From NCBI RefSeq assembly GCF_900638555.1, contig NZ_LR134525.1, positions 1,426,001 through 1,490,000 of the forward strand: a stretch of 64,000 nt of DNA. The letters are read 5' to 3'. The stretch is from Neisseria meningitidis (GTDB taxonomy: Bacteria > Pseudomonadota > Gammaproteobacteria > Burkholderiales > Neisseriaceae). Made by a program: the position numbers and the translations under genes. Under the pieces are notes generated by a model. The model was not told the origin of the DNA. It ran no database searches and worked only from the letters and a program-made list of their open reading frames with translations. This document shows, piece by piece, positions 51,947 to 62,098 of this stretch; positions within the stretch are counted from its first letter, which is position 1, and each line of letters begins with the position of its first letter.

Positions 51947-52513
51947 TTATTTGGCATTTCTTTCAATCAAACCGACAAACTGATTAATATATGACTGAAC
52001 AAAATCCCTTGCCGAGTCGATCAATTTGCCGTTTTCATCAAACAGTGTCGGCGAATTGCCCAAAAACACTTCCGGCTGTCCGGTTACGGGCATATCGAAA
52101 TAAGACAGCGCAAGGCGCAGGTTTTTTTGCGAACTGTAACCGCCCATCTTGCCGACGGAATGGCTGATGATGCCGGCCGGTTTGTTTTTCCACGCCACGT
52201 CGGCATTCGGTTTCGAGCCGATGTCCACCGCATTTTTCAAACAGGCGGGAATGGTGCGGTTATTTTCGGACGTAACGAACAAAATGCCGTCCGAAGCCTT
52301 AATCGTTTCGCGGAAAACCGTGTAGCTTTCGGGCAGCGGCACATCTTCCACCGCAGGGTCGTCATAATCGAAATTGTAAAGCGGCAGATGTCCGATTTCG
52401 ACGATTTCCGCCTGCCAGCCTTCGGGGAACATCTCCGCCGCATTCAATGCCACTTTGCGCGCAAAAGAAGCACGGCGCAGGCTGCCCACCAAAATACTGA
52501 TTTTCTTAGCCAT
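51947..52513 (-). CDS. NAD(P)H-dependent FMN reductase family flavoprotein
   Basis: This 188-residue flavodoxin-fold protein has the FMN loop LVGSLRRASFARKVA and the second loop VTSENNRTIPACLKNAVD typical of the NADPH-dependent FMN reductase/azoreductase family. The ATG at 52513 was chosen because AGGAGG lies seven bases before it, whereas the ATG at 52519 is too close. Its substrate in the cell is not known. Confidence 0.88.
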   Translation of the reverse strand: MAKKISILVGSLRRASFARKVALNAAEMFPEGWQAEIVEIGHLPLYNFDYDDPAVEDVPLPESYTVFRETIKASDGILFVTSENNRTIPACLKNAVDIGSKPNADVAWKNKPAGIISHSVGKMGGYSSQKNLRLALSYFDMPVTGQPEVFLGNSPTLFDENGKLIDSARDFVQSYINQFVGLIERNAK

Positions 52514-52677
52514 AATCATTCCTCCTGAATATTAAGTTTGTGCGTCTCAATCATTTCATAATGATAGCGATTATTATATATGTGATTTCCCCTGCAAACA
52601 AGCCGGCCCGCCGCCACAGCGTTCCCACTTATCCGGCTTTGCCTTATAATTGCTTTTTTTATGTAACAGATTTACCT

Positions 52678-54087
52678 ATGAATTTCCCCAAAACAGCGGC
52701 CTCCCTGCTGCTGCTTCTCGCCTCCCTCGCCGCACACGCGCTCGATACAGGTCGCATTCCGCAAAACGAAATCGCCGTATATGTCCAAGAGCTTGACAGC
52801 GGAAAAGTCATCATTGACCACCGCTCGGATGTCCCCGTCAACCCCGCCTCCACAATGAAACTCGTTACCGCGTTTGCCGCCTTCAAAACCTTCGGCAGCA
52901 ATTACCGCTGGGCGACCGAGTTTAAAAGCAACGGTACGGTAAACGACGGCACGCTTGACGGAAACCTGTATTGGGCGGGCAGCGGCGACCCCGTTTTCAA
53001 TCAGGAAAACCTGCTTGCCGTCCAACGCCAGTTGCGCGAACAAGGCATACGCAATATCACGGGACACCTGATGCTCGACCACAGCCTGTGGGGCGAAGTC
53101 GGCAGCCCCGACGATTTCGAAGCCGACAGCGGTTCGCCGTTTATGACGCCCCCCAATCCAACTATGCTGTCTGCCGGTATGGTTATGGTGCGCGCCGAAC
53201 GCAATGCCGCCGACAGTACCGACATCCTCACCGATCCGCCTTTGCCGCATATTTTCGCCCAAAACAACTTAAAAATTACCGCCTCCCAAGCTGCCTGCCC
53301 TTCGATCAAAAAACTGATGCGTGCATCTTTTTCGGACAATACGCTGAAATTGCGCGGCAATATTCCCGAGAGCTGTTTGGGCAAGCCTGTCGGTGTCCGG
53401 ATGTTCGCGCTTGACGAACTGATCCGGCAAAGTTTTACCAACCACTGGCTGCTCGGCGGCGGACGGATTTCAGACGGCATCGGCATATCCGACACGCCGG
53501 AAGGCGCGCAGACGCTTGCCGTTGCACACTCAAAGCCGATGAAGGAAATTTTGACGGACATGAACAAGCGTTCGGACAATCTAATTGCGCGTTCCGTCTT
53601 CCTCAAACTCGGCGGCGACGGCAAACTGCCCGCCGTTTCCGAACAGGCAGCGTCTGCCGTCCGGCGTGAACTTGCCGTGTCGGGCATCGATGTTGCGGAT
53701 TTGGTTTTGGAAAACGGTTCAGGTCTGTCCAGAAAAGAAAGGGTAACGGCGAGAATGATGGCGCAAATGTTGGAAACGGCTTATTTCAGCCCGTTTGCAC
53801 AAGATTTCATCGATACGCTGCCCATCGCCGGCACAGACGGGACTTTACGCAACCGCTTCAAACAAAGCGGCGGGCTGTTGCGCTTAAAAACCGGCACGCT
53901 CAACAATGTCCGCGCCCTTGCAGGTTATTGGCTGGGCGACAAACCGATGGCGGTGGTCGTCATCATCAACAGCGGCCGCGCCGTTTCCCTGCTGCCCGAC
54001 TTGGACAACTTCGTTGCCAACAACATCATCTCCGGCGGCGATGGCTGGCTGGATGCGAAACTGATGTGCAAAGAACGCCGAGCCTGA
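52678..54087 (+). CDS. dacB: D-alanyl-D-alanine carboxypeptidase/endopeptidase (PBP3, DacB family)
   Basis: This 469-residue periplasmic penicillin-binding protein trims peptidoglycan. A signal peptide (LLLLLASLAAHAL) precedes the three active-site motifs: SxxK in PASTMKLV, SxN in KRSDNLIA, and KTG in RLKTGTLNN. The long insert between the first two motifs is typical of the PBP4-type (class C) enzymes; meningococcal PBP3 belongs here. The ATG at 52678 gives the signal peptide; the upstream open frame does not. Confidence 0.93.
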   Translation: MNFPKTAASLLLLLASLAAHALDTGRIPQNEIAVYVQELDSGKVIIDHRSDVPVNPASTMKLVTAFAAFKTFGSNYRWATEFKSNGTVNDGTLDGNLYWAGSGDPVFNQENLLAVQRQLREQGIRNITGHLMLDHSLWGEVGSPDDFEADSGSPFMTPPNPTMLSAGMVMVRAERNAADSTDILTDPPLPHIFAQNNLKITASQAACPSIKKLMRASFSDNTLKLRGNIPESCLGKPVGVRMFALDELIRQSFTNHWLLGGGRISDGIGISDTPEGAQTLAVAHSKPMKEILTDMNKRSDNLIARSVFLKLGGDGKLPAVSEQAASAVRRELAVSGIDVADLVLENGSGLSRKERVTARMMAQMLETAYFSPFAQDFIDTLPIAGTDGTLRNRFKQSGGLLRLKTGTLNNVRALAGYWLGDKPMAVVVIINSGRAVSLLPDLDNFVANNIISGGDGWLDAKLMCKERRA

Positions 54088-54116
54088 AACAGGAAAATAT
54101 AGTGGATTAAATTTAA

Positions 54117-54856
54117 GGGGCTGTCCTAGATAACTAGGACAAACTCGATTTTACTAATTGTTTTAAAATGGAACAAGAACTTTTATCTCACTGTTGTTAA
54201 AACGCCATTCGCACTCCTTTAAATACAGCTCAAAATGCGCTTTGGGAATGCCGTTAAACTTGCGTAAATGACGTTTTGCCTGGTTCCAAAAGTTCTCAAT
54301 TCCATTAATATGGTTTTGTCGTTCGGCAAAATGTGTGCTGTGATTGATACGAAAACGAAGTTTCAGCGAAGCTAAAATGGCTAAATTCGCGCACATCTAA
54401 TACATCATAGCTACGATAACAATCCGTATAAACAATGCTGTCAGGTTTCACTTGTTCACGGATAATAGGAAATAAAGTAGCGGTTTGAGTATTCGGTACT
54501 GTAACCGTATAAACCTTACCATTTCGCTTCAAAAGACCGAATACGGCGACTTTACCGGCAGCACCGCCACCGCGTTTGCCTTTGCGTTGTCCGCCAAAAT
54601 AACTTTCATCTGCTTCTACTTCGCCATCAAACATTTCCAAATGCGGACTGTTTTGATAAATAAGTAATCGTAAACGATGAAAATAATAGGCTGCGGTATT
54701 TTTATTAACGCCTACTAACTCTGCTGCCGTTCTTGCAGTTACACCTGCGACAAATAGCTCAATGAGTTTATTTTGTTTATACCGGCTTAGACGACTTTTT
54801 CTCATAGGGATAATTCTAACTTAATTTGAATTTCCCTAGTTATCTAGGACAGCCCC
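54117..54856. mobile_element. IS1016 (IS1595 family), 740 bp
   Basis: Perfect 22-bp terminal inverted repeats start GGGGCTGTCCTAGATAAC at both ends. The element is flanked by AAATTTAA at 54109-54116 and 54857-54864, an 8-bp target duplication as expected for the IS1595 family. The transposase gene is on the minus strand and frameshifted. Confidence 0.93.
54163..54805 (-). pseudogene. IS1016 transposase, frameshifted
   Basis: From 54805 the frame reads MRKSRLSRYKQNKLIELFVA, a helix-turn-helix region, then EVEADESYFGG and YTDCYRSYDV with the first two catalytic aspartates. Near 54375 it leaves the frame; the third motif HINGIENFWNQAKRHLRKFN continues in another frame to the stop at 54163. One small indel separates the two halves, so the copy is inactive unless programmed frameshifting occurs. 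Confidence 0.88.
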
Positions 54857-55002
54857 AAATTTAAACCAGTACGGCGTTGCCTCGCCTTAGCTCAAAGAGA
54901 ACGATTCTCTAAGGTGCTGAAGCACCAAGTGAATCGGTTCCGTACTATCTGTACTGTCTGCGGCTTCGTCGCCTTGTCCTGATTTTTGTTAATCCACTAT
55001 AT

Positions 55003-55037
55003 AAAAATGCCGTCTGAACTGTTCAGACGGCATTTTT
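55003..55037. terminator. DUS-pair terminator after metK
   Basis: AAAAATGCCGTCTGAAC and GTTCAGACGGCATTTTT form a hairpin with A and T flanks, 17 bp past the metK stop on the minus strand. Confidence 0.88.
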
Positions 55038-55053
55038 GATTTTCAAACCGGAA

Positions 55054-56223
55054 TTACAGCCCCGCTGCCGCCCTCAATGCAGCAGCTTTGTCGGTGCGCT
55101 CCCAAGTGAACTCAGGTTCTTCGCGGCCGAAATGTCCGTAAGCGGCGGATTTACTGTAAATCGGGCGCAAGAGATCGAGCATTTGGACGATGCCTTTGGG
55201 GCGCAGGTCGAAATGTTCGCGAACTAAGGTAATCAGTTTTTCTTCGCTGATTTTGCCTGTGCCGAAAGTATCGATGGAAATCGAAGTCGGTTCGGCAACG
55301 CCGATGGCGTAGGAAACTTGAATTTGGCATTGGGTTGCCAAGCCTGCGGCGACGATGTTTTTCGCCACATAACGGCAGGCGTAAGCGGCGGAACGGTCAA
55401 CCTTGGACGGGTCTTTGCCGGAGAATGCGCCGCCGCCGTGCGGAGCCGCGCCGCCGTAGGTGTCAACAATGATTTTACGGCCGGTCAAACCGCAGTCGCC
55501 TTGCGGGCCACCGATAACGAAGCGGCCGGTCGGGTTGATCAGGTATTTGGTTTCGTCAGTCAGCAGTTCAGACGGCAGGACGGGCTTGATAATCTGCTCG
55601 ATGACGGCGTTTTTCAGCTCTTCGTAACCGACAGACGGATCGTGCTGGGTGGACAGGACGACGGTGTCGATGCGTTTTACTTTGCCGGTTTCGCTGTCGT
55701 AAACCACGGTCAGTTGCGCTTTAGCATCAGGGCGCAGCCACGGCAGGCGGCCGTCTTTGCGCAATTCGCTTTGACGCTGCATCAGGCGGTGGCTGTAATA
55801 GATGGCAAACGGCATCAGGGTCGGGGTTTCGTCACAGGCATAGCCGAACATCAAACCTTGGTCGCCCGCGCCTTGGTTCAGATCGATGCCTTCGCCTTCG
55901 TTCACGCCTTGGGCGATGTCCGGAGATTGTTGGTCGTAGTACACGCCGACTGCGCAGCCGTTGGCGTCAAAGCCCAGCTCGGAGGAGTTGTAGCCGATGC
56001 GTTTGATGGTTTCGCGTGCGACTTTGATGTAGTCCACTTGGGCGGTGGTAGTGATTTCGCCTGCCAATACGCACAAGCCTGTGTTGACCAAAGTTTCTGC
56101 GGCGACACGCGCTTTGGGGTCTTGCGCCAGAATCGCATCCAAAATCGCATCGGACACTTGGTCGGCCACTTTATCCGGATGGCCTTCGGATACCGATTCG
56201 GAAGTAAACAGATATTCGCTCAT
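55054..56223 (-). CDS. metK: S-adenosylmethionine synthetase
   Basis: This 389-residue enzyme makes S-adenosylmethionine from methionine and ATP. Family motifs are [16 protein letters not shown] near the start, [16 protein letters not shown] in the middle, and the P-loop-like [19 protein letters not shown]. The ATG at 56223 gives the normal [10 protein letters not shown] start; the frame is open to 56250 but adds residues not found in the family. No SAM riboswitch is seen upstream. Confidence 0.97.
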   Translation of the reverse strand: MSEYLFTSESVSEGHPDKVADQVSDAILDAILAQDPKARVAAETLVNTGLCVLAGEITTTAQVDYIKVARETIKRIGYNSSELGFDANGCAVGVYYDQQSPDIAQGVNEGEGIDLNQGAGDQGLMFGYACDETPTLMPFAIYYSHRLMQRQSELRKDGRLPWLRPDAKAQLTVVYDSETGKVKRIDTVVLSTQHDPSVGYEELKNAVIEQIIKPVLPSELLTDETKYLINPTGRFVIGGPQGDCGLTGRKIIVDTYGGAAPHGGGAFSGKDPSKVDRSAAYACRYVAKNIVAAGLATQCQIQVSYAIGVAEPTSISIDTFGTGKISEEKLITLVREHFDLRPKGIVQMLDLLRPIYSKSAAYGHFGREEPEFTWERTDKAAALRAAAGL

Positions 56224-56568
56224 TGAGATTTTCCTTGAAAAACAAACCATCTTCTTCAGACGGCATGTTGTATGAACATAATGTCGACAGCGGGAAATAT
56301 AGCAAAATTTCCCTATTCATACCATTCAGTTGAGAAATATTCCCATTTGAATGGCACTTTGAAATCTCTGCCCGTACGTTTCTTACAGGCAAAAAAATTC
56401 CCGCATCAAGCGGGTTTGGATTGCTCTGGTGAGCCACATCGGTTTTTCAACCGTCCACCTTACCTTTCCATTTGAAAAGCAGGTTGGCATGGAATTCCCA
56501 ACTCTTAATGCAGCACGCATCGTAGCAGAAAAGGCATATTGCCGCAATACTTCCCTTTTTCAGACGGC
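56224..56568. other. Divergent intergenic region metK/lpxL2
   Basis: About 345 bases hold the promoters of two divergent genes, one DUS near 56259 and another whose last bases form the lpxL2 start codon (TTCAGACGGCATG). No gene is visible; short plus-strand frames here have no recognisable content. Confidence 0.5.
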
Positions 56569-57465
56569 ATGTTTCGTTTACAATTCAGGCTGTTTCCCCC
56601 TTTGCGAACCGCCATGCACATCCTGTTGACCGCCCTGCTCAAATGCCTCTCCCTGCTGCCGCTTTCCTGTCTGCACACGCTGGGAAACCGGCTCGGACAT
56701 CTGGCGTTTTACCTTTTAAAGGAAGACCGCGCGCGCATCGTCGCCAATATGCGTCAGGCAGGCATGAATCCCGACCCCAAAACAGTCAAAGCCGTTTTTG
56801 CGGAAACGGCAAAAGGCGGTTTGGAACTTGCCCCCGCGTTTTTCAGAAAACCGGAAGACATAGAAACAATGTTCAAAGCGGTACACGGCTGGGAACATGT
56901 GCAGCAGGCTTTGGACAAACACGAAGGGCTGCTATTCATCACGCCGCACATCGGCAGCTACGATTTGGGCGGACGCTACATCAGCCAGCAGCTTCCGTTC
57001 CCGCTGACCGCCATGTACAAACCGCCGAAAATCAAAGCGATAGACAAAATCATGCAGGCGGGCAGGGTTCGCGGCAAAGGAAAAACCGCGCCTACCAGCA
57101 TACAAGGGGTCAAACAAATCATCAAAGCCCTGCGTTCGGGCGAAGCAACCATCGTCCTGCCCGACCACGTCCCCTCCCCTCAAGAAGGCGGGGAAGGCGT
57201 ATGGGTGGATTTCTTCGGCAAACCTGCCTATACCATGACGCTGGCGGCAAAATTGGCACACGTCAAAGGCGTGAAAACCCTGTTTTTCTGCTGCGAACGC
57301 CTGCCTGGCGGACAAGGTTTCGATTTGCACATCCGCCCCGTCCAAGGGGAATTGAACGGCGACAAAGCCCATGATGCCGCCGTGTTCAACCGCAATGCCG
57401 AATATTGGATACGCCGTTTTCCGACGCAGTATCTGTTTATGTACAACCGCTACAAAATGCCGTAA
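56569..57465 (+). CDS. lpxL2: Lipid A acyltransferase LpxL2 (HtrB-type)
   Basis: This 298-residue inner-membrane enzyme adds a secondary lauroyl chain to lipid A. It has one N-terminal hydrophobic segment, the HX4D catalytic motif in TPHIGSYD, and the VLPDHVPSPQEGGEGVWVDF region with the typical acceptor-site residues. The sequence matches the second neisserial homologue (LpxL2) rather than LpxL1. The ATG at 56569 overlaps an uptake sequence; an ATG at 56614 (MHILLTALL) is an alternative start. The enzyme matters for endotoxin potency. Confidence 0.9.
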   Translation: MFRLQFRLFPPLRTAMHILLTALLKCLSLLPLSCLHTLGNRLGHLAFYLLKEDRARIVANMRQAGMNPDPKTVKAVFAETAKGGLELAPAFFRKPEDIETMFKAVHGWEHVQQALDKHEGLLFITPHIGSYDLGGRYISQQLPFPLTAMYKPPKIKAIDKIMQAGRVRGKGKTAPTSIQGVKQIIKALRSGEATIVLPDHVPSPQEGGEGVWVDFFGKPAYTMTLAAKLAHVKGVKTLFFCCERLPGGQGFDLHIRPVQGELNGDKAHDAAVFNRNAEYWIRRFPTQYLFMYNRYKMP

Positions 57466-57473
57466 CGAAAATA

Positions 57474-57507
57474 AAAATGCCGTCTGAACAATTTCAGACG
57501 GCATTTT
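57474..57507. terminator. DUS-pair terminator between lpxL2 and tsaD
   Basis: AAAATGCCGTCTGAAC and TTTCAGACGGCATTTT form a hairpin between convergent genes, usable from both sides. Confidence 0.88.
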
Positions 57508-57508
57508 G

Positions 57509-58573
57509 TCATCTGACGATTTCCGACAGCGGCCAGCGCGGACGGACATTGAACGCACCGACCTCCCTGCCCTTGCCCAGGTGCATCGCACCGGCAAAGG
57601 CAATCATGGCACCGTTGTCCGTGCAATATGCCGTCGGCGGGAAAAACACGCTGACTTTTTCGGACGGATGTTTCGGCTTGCCTTTGGGGGTCGGGATTTG
57701 CACCGTCATGTTGCCGAAAGTTTCGCGGAGTTTGCGGTTTGCACCGACCCCGCCGGCAACCACTACGGTTCTGAACCCTGTCTGCAACAGGGCTTTTTTC
57801 ACTTTCGCCGCCAACACATCGACCACCGCATCTTGAAACGCACGGCAGATGTCGTTGCGTGTCTGCTCAGGAATGTCATCCGCCCCGTTTTCCGCGCGCA
57901 CTTTCTCAACGGCGGTCAATACGGCGGTTTTCAAACCTGAAAAACTCATCTGCAAATCGTCGGAATGAATCATCGGGCGCGGAAAAACAAACGCTTCGGG
58001 CCTGCCCGATTCCGCAAGTTCCGACAGTTTCGCACCGCCCGGATACGGCAAGCCCAGCAGTTTCGCCGTTTTGTCGAATGCCTCGCCCGCCGCATCATCG
58101 ACGCTCTCGCCCAAAAGCGCGTAGTCGCCTATGCCCCTGACCGCCATAATCTGCGTATGCCCGCCCGAAACCAGCAGCGCGACAAAAGGAAAGTCGGGTT
58201 TTTCCTCCGCCAACAGCGGCGACAGCAGATGTCCTTCCAAATGATGGACGGGAATAACAGGCTTGTCCAACGCTAAAGCCAGCGCGTTGGCGTAGCTCGA
58301 ACCCGCCAGCAGCGCACCGCCCAAACCGGGCCCCTGCGTAAAGGCAACCGCGTCAATGTCGCCATACGATGCGCCCGCCTGCGCCAAACAGCCTTCAGTC
58401 AACGGAACAAGGCGGCGGATATGGTCGCGGCTTGCCAATTCCGGCACAACCCCGCCGTATTCGGCGTGCATTGCCATTTGAGTGTGCAGGCAGTGCGCCC
58501 GCAATCCACGTTCCGTATCGTAAAGCGCAACACCGGTTTCGTCGCAAGAAGACTCGATTCCTAATACCAACAT
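57509..58573 (-). CDS. tsaD: tRNA N6-threonylcarbamoyladenosine transferase subunit TsaD
   Basis: This 354-residue ASKHA-fold protein (formerly Gcp) transfers threonylcarbamoyl to A37 of ANN-decoding tRNAs, with TsaB and TsaE. It contains the start [17 protein letters not shown], the [14 protein letters not shown] segment and the metal-binding [12 protein letters not shown]. Length is normal. The neighbouring lpxL2 and ccsB genes are unrelated. Confidence 0.96.
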   Translation of the reverse strand: MLVLGIESSCDETGVALYDTERGLRAHCLHTQMAMHAEYGGVVPELASRDHIRRLVPLTEGCLAQAGASYGDIDAVAFTQGPGLGGALLAGSSYANALALALDKPVIPVHHLEGHLLSPLLAEEKPDFPFVALLVSGGHTQIMAVRGIGDYALLGESVDDAAGEAFDKTAKLLGLPYPGGAKLSELAESGRPEAFVFPRPMIHSDDLQMSFSGLKTAVLTAVEKVRAENGADDIPEQTRNDICRAFQDAVVDVLAAKVKKALLQTGFRTVVVAGGVGANRKLRETFGNMTVQIPTPKGKPKHPSEKVSVFFPPTAYCTDNGAMIAFAGAMHLGKGREVGAFNVRPRWPLSEIVR

Positions 58574-58648
58574 GGTCTGATGCCGTTAAAAACTGAAAAA
58601 CGTATTTTAGCGGATTTCGGCACGACTGCCGTATCCCAAAAACGGAAC

Positions 58649-58677
58649 ATGCCGTCTGAAGACCGTTCAGACGGCAT
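58649..58677. terminator. DUS-pair terminator after ccsB
   Basis: ATGCCGTCTGAA and TTCAGACGGCAT are inverted around a short loop, 12 bp past the ccsB stop on the minus strand. Confidence 0.8.
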
Positions 58678-58689
58678 CGTCGCACCGTA

Positions 58690-59877
58690 TCAAAGCGTTC
58701 CGTAAGAATGCAGCCCGCTCAAAAACATATTCACGCCGATAAAGGCAAATGCGGTTACGAACAAACCGATAATCGCCCACCACGCCAGCACTTTGCCGCG
58801 CCAACCGGCAACCAGCCGCAAGTGCAGCCAAACGGCGTAATTGAGCCAGACGATGAACGCCCACGTCTCTTTCGGATCCCAACTCCAATAGCGTCCCCAA
58901 GCATCTGCCGCCCACAGCGCACCCAAAATGGTGGCAATGGTAAAGAACAGAAAGCCGACGGCAATCGCCTTATACATCACCTCGTCGATCAATGCCGACG
59001 GCGGCAGCCACAGTTTTCCGCCTTTTCCTTCCGCACGCAGGGAAACCAGTTCGGCAATACCGAGCATCGCGGAAATGCAAAACGCGCCGTAACCGATAAA
59101 GTTTGCCGGAACGTGGATTTTCATCCACCAGGACTGGAGCGCGGGAATCAGCGGCTGGATGGTATGCGCCTCGCGGGACACGCTGTACCACAAGACAAAT
59201 CCAACCACGACCGCCATAAAGCCGAACACGAAGCCGCCCAATTTCTGTATGGCGAACTTACCTTCATAATAAAGATACATCAGCGCGGTAATCACCAAAA
59301 ACAGGATGAACACTTCATACAGGTTGGAAACCGGAATATGCCCCGCATCGGGACGGAGCAGATAGCTTTCGTGCCAACGTACCAGCAGACCGGTAAAGCC
59401 TGCTACGGCAGACACCCATGCAAACACGGTTCCCATACCCAACAGCGTGTTGGTCGGCACATTTTTTACGCTTGCCAAAACCGCGCCCGAAATATAGGCG
59501 AACAGGGCGAAGAAGACAAAGGCGCACTGCCACATGATCGCCGACTGGCTGCTGAGGAAATACCGCAACAGGAAAATCTCTGCCGATTTGATGTTGCCGC
59601 CATACAAACCGACGGCGGCATAGGCAAGCAATACGCTTAAAGGAACAAACCAGCGCATCGGTTTGAAAAACCAACCCAAAAACACGGCAATACCGGCACT
59701 TGCCCACAACATGACCGTTTCGTAAATGTCCATATGCATACCGGAACGGGTCTGTACGAAAACCGTAGCCGCAAAAACCAGCACGGCAAATACCCAATCC
59801 CAAAGATTCAGATTGCTGATCAAAGACTTCTGAATCAGCAGCTCGTGTTCCGGAAGGGTTTTATAGTGTTCAGTCAT
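58690..59877 (-). CDS. ccsB: System II cytochrome c biogenesis protein (CcsA-type, annotated CcsB)
   Basis: This 395-residue membrane protein has about eight helices and the haem-handling WWD-type motif WGRYWSWDPKETWAFIVWL. Together with ResB it carries haem across the membrane and attaches it to apocytochromes c. It overlaps the end of resB by eight bases, so the two are translated together. Cytochrome c4 follows upstream on the same strand. Confidence 0.92.
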   Translation of the reverse strand: MTEHYKTLPEHELLIQKSLISNLNLWDWVFAVLVFAATVFVQTRSGMHMDIYETVMLWASAGIAVFLGWFFKPMRWFVPLSVLLAYAAVGLYGGNIKSAEIFLLRYFLSSQSAIMWQCAFVFFALFAYISGAVLASVKNVPTNTLLGMGTVFAWVSAVAGFTGLLVRWHESYLLRPDAGHIPVSNLYEVFILFLVITALMYLYYEGKFAIQKLGGFVFGFMAVVVGFVLWYSVSREAHTIQPLIPALQSWWMKIHVPANFIGYGAFCISAMLGIAELVSLRAEGKGGKLWLPPSALIDEVMYKAIAVGFLFFTIATILGALWAADAWGRYWSWDPKETWAFIVWLNYAVWLHLRLVAGWRGKVLAWWAIIGLFVTAFAFIGVNMFLSGLHSYGTL

Positions 59878-61885
59878 GATTCAAGTCCTTGCCGAGCCGT
59901 TGCAGACTCTCGACGTGTTTTGGAAATTCCTTCTGCAAATCCCGTTCGCTGCGGGCCGAAGACATGGCAAAACGGATTTTGCCGTCTGAAAACAATACCC
60001 ACGCCCGTTTTTCGCGCACATAAAACATCAATACCGTACCCAATACCAACAGCACCGAGCCGAGATAGACCAAAAGCGCACCCGGGGAACGGGTCATCTG
60101 CAAACCCGACGAACGCACCTCGGAAAACCCATCAAGTTGCAGCAGCATAGGCGCGGGATATTCGGTCAAACCCGTGTACGCATCCATACTGTGCAGCAGG
60201 AAACGATTCCGCGCTTCATCCTGCTGCCATTCGGGCAAGCCGTACCGGCGTATGGTTTCATCCAAAGCAGCGTTCATCACGCCGTAAAGCATTTCGTAGA
60301 AATAGCCCTGCATCTTATCCTGCTGCTCTTTCGGGATATTGGACGTAATAAATTCGTCCAATCCCAAATAGCCTTTTTGTGCAAAGATGTTCAGCGTGTT
60401 TTCCGCAGCCAGCATGAATTGTTCGCGGATTTCGGCAGGTGCGCCTTTGGTTGCGTCGGCAACCAGACGTTTGCGCCCTTCCCCATCTTTCAAAAACTCA
60501 CGCAATGCCATAAAGGTGTCCGCTTTCAACTGCTTGTCCAAGGGGATACGCAGCCAGCGGTATTGCTGCTGCAAGCCGCTGCGCGTGCCGGTAATCCAAA
60601 AATAATCCTGTTCCTGCAAAACCGGCAGCATATAGTTTTTATATTCGACCGCCTGCCCTGCCGCATCACGGATACGGTAAACAATGGAAGGGCCGATATT
60701 GGTGTATTTTTTACCTTCCTGAGTAACGGCGCGGACATCGTTCAGCGTGGATTTCAGGCTTTTTTCCCGTTCCGCGCCCTCGCTCATGTCCTCCACATTC
60801 ATAGAAGTAAACTGATCGAACTCAAGACGATATTTGTGTTTGCCAATTTCCAACGGAAACTGGTGTATGGATGTTGCCTTCAACACGACAGGCTCGCGCG
60901 AAGCATCACCCAAATTCCACGCCTTGAATGTCAAATCCGAACCGCCGTCGGCAAAACTCGCCTGATAAATCGTGATGCCGTGCAAGGTCAAAGGATGGTT
61001 CACGCGGATGGTGCGCTCGAGTTTCTCACCGGTTGCCTTATCCGTTACTTCAATATCACTGGCAAAATCGCGCGGCATACCCGTATTGTAAAAATCGATA
61101 TGGAATTTTTTCAGTTTGACTTCAAAAGGCAAGTCCTGAACCAATATCCCGTTGTCGGCATTCAGGAAAACCACATCCGCACTCTGCCCCTCGGAAATAT
61201 TGACGTTGCCCCTAAATGAGAGATTGGACGCACCCAAAATACTTTCGGGCTTGAAATCCTTGGCATAAACCGCCTGATTGTCCGGAACAATCCGACCGGT
61301 CAGCATACCCAGTTTCAACAGCAGGTTACTGTCTATCAACCCGCCCAGGCAAATGACAATCAAAGCAACATGGGCAAAGATATAGCCCCATTTGTTCATT
61401 GTGCCTTTTTTGGCGGCAATCAGAACCGACCCGTCTTCACGGTTAATGGTTTTTCCCTGAAAACCTTGTACTTCCAGATAACGTTTGGCAACCTCGGGCG
61501 CAATTTTTACATCCAACAGCGAAGAATGGCGCATCGCCGCCAGAGATTTTTCTTTAACCTTTTCCCGAAAAGACTTCATTTCGCGCCAGAACGGCGGCAC
61601 ATTGCGAATCAGGCACAAACTGGTAGAAACCACCAAAAACATCATGATAACGACAAACCATGCCGAAGCATAGACGTCATACAGTCCCAGAAAACCAAAA
61701 ATCTGCGCCCAAAACGATCCGAATTTGACCAAATAATCCGTCTGCGGCTGGTTTTGCTGCAACACCGTACCGATAACCGATGCAATACCCAGCAGACTGA
61801 GCAAAGCGACCGCAAAGCGCATGGAGCTGAAAAAAGCGAACCACGGACGGGAAAGAAGTGGGGGAGATCTACGGGATTTACTCAT
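59870..61885 (-). CDS. resB: System II cytochrome c biogenesis protein ResB (Ccs1)
   Basis: This 671-residue protein has three membrane helices near the N-terminus (for example MRFAVALLSLLGIASVIGTV), a large periplasmic domain (about residues 230-590) and a C-terminal helix (LLVYLGSVLLVLGTVLMFYV). That is the layout of ResB/Ccs1. It forms the haem lyase with the CcsA-type protein encoded just downstream, with overlapping reading frames. Confidence 0.93.
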   Translation of the reverse strand: MSKSRRSPPLLSRPWFAFFSSMRFAVALLSLLGIASVIGTVLQQNQPQTDYLVKFGSFWAQIFGFLGLYDVYASAWFVVIMMFLVVSTSLCLIRNVPPFWREMKSFREKVKEKSLAAMRHSSLLDVKIAPEVAKRYLEVQGFQGKTINREDGSVLIAAKKGTMNKWGYIFAHVALIVICLGGLIDSNLLLKLGMLTGRIVPDNQAVYAKDFKPESILGASNLSFRGNVNISEGQSADVVFLNADNGILVQDLPFEVKLKKFHIDFYNTGMPRDFASDIEVTDKATGEKLERTIRVNHPLTLHGITIYQASFADGGSDLTFKAWNLGDASREPVVLKATSIHQFPLEIGKHKYRLEFDQFTSMNVEDMSEGAEREKSLKSTLNDVRAVTQEGKKYTNIGPSIVYRIRDAAGQAVEYKNYMLPVLQEQDYFWITGTRSGLQQQYRWLRIPLDKQLKADTFMALREFLKDGEGRKRLVADATKGAPAEIREQFMLAAENTLNIFAQKGYLGLDEFITSNIPKEQQDKMQGYFYEMLYGVMNAALDETIRRYGLPEWQQDEARNRFLLHSMDAYTGLTEYPAPMLLQLDGFSEVRSSGLQMTRSPGALLVYLGSVLLVLGTVLMFYVREKRAWVLFSDGKIRFAMSSARSERDLQKEFPKHVESLQRLGKDLNHD

Positions 61886-62050
61886 TGTGTGTTTATTCCG
61901 CCATCAGGAATATGGGAAAGCAGAATTGGGCAAACAGAAAACAACGTCCCGATTCTACTGTCTTGATGCTTTTTATTTCAAGACAATGAAGACAGCCTGC
62001 ATCGATTCCAACGGTTGCGATTGAAAAAACTTATCGCAGAATTGCCTGAA

Positions 62051-62076
62051 GCCGTCTGAAAACTTTTCAGACGGCC
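62051..62076. terminator. DUS-pair terminator after the cytochrome c4 gene
   Basis: GCCGTCTGAAAA and TTTTCAGACGGC pair around a tiny loop, 22 bp past the cytochrome stop on the minus strand. The AT of the 12-mer form is missing. Confidence 0.75.
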
Positions 62077-62098
62077 TCTAAAACAGACTATTGCGGAA

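Larger units (their letters stand above)
54098..55001. repeat. Correia element split by an IS1016 insertion
   Basis: The left end TATAGTGGATTAAATTTAA is at 54098-54116 and the remainder, AAATTTAAACCAGTACGGCG to AATCCACTATA, at 54857-55001. The 740 bp between them is IS1016. Without it the element would be of the full-length class. Confidence 0.93.

Noticed and set aside
55054..56568. SAM-binding riboswitch upstream of metK
   Set aside because: No SAM-I, SAM-II or related aptamer pattern is visible in the 345-bp upstream region.
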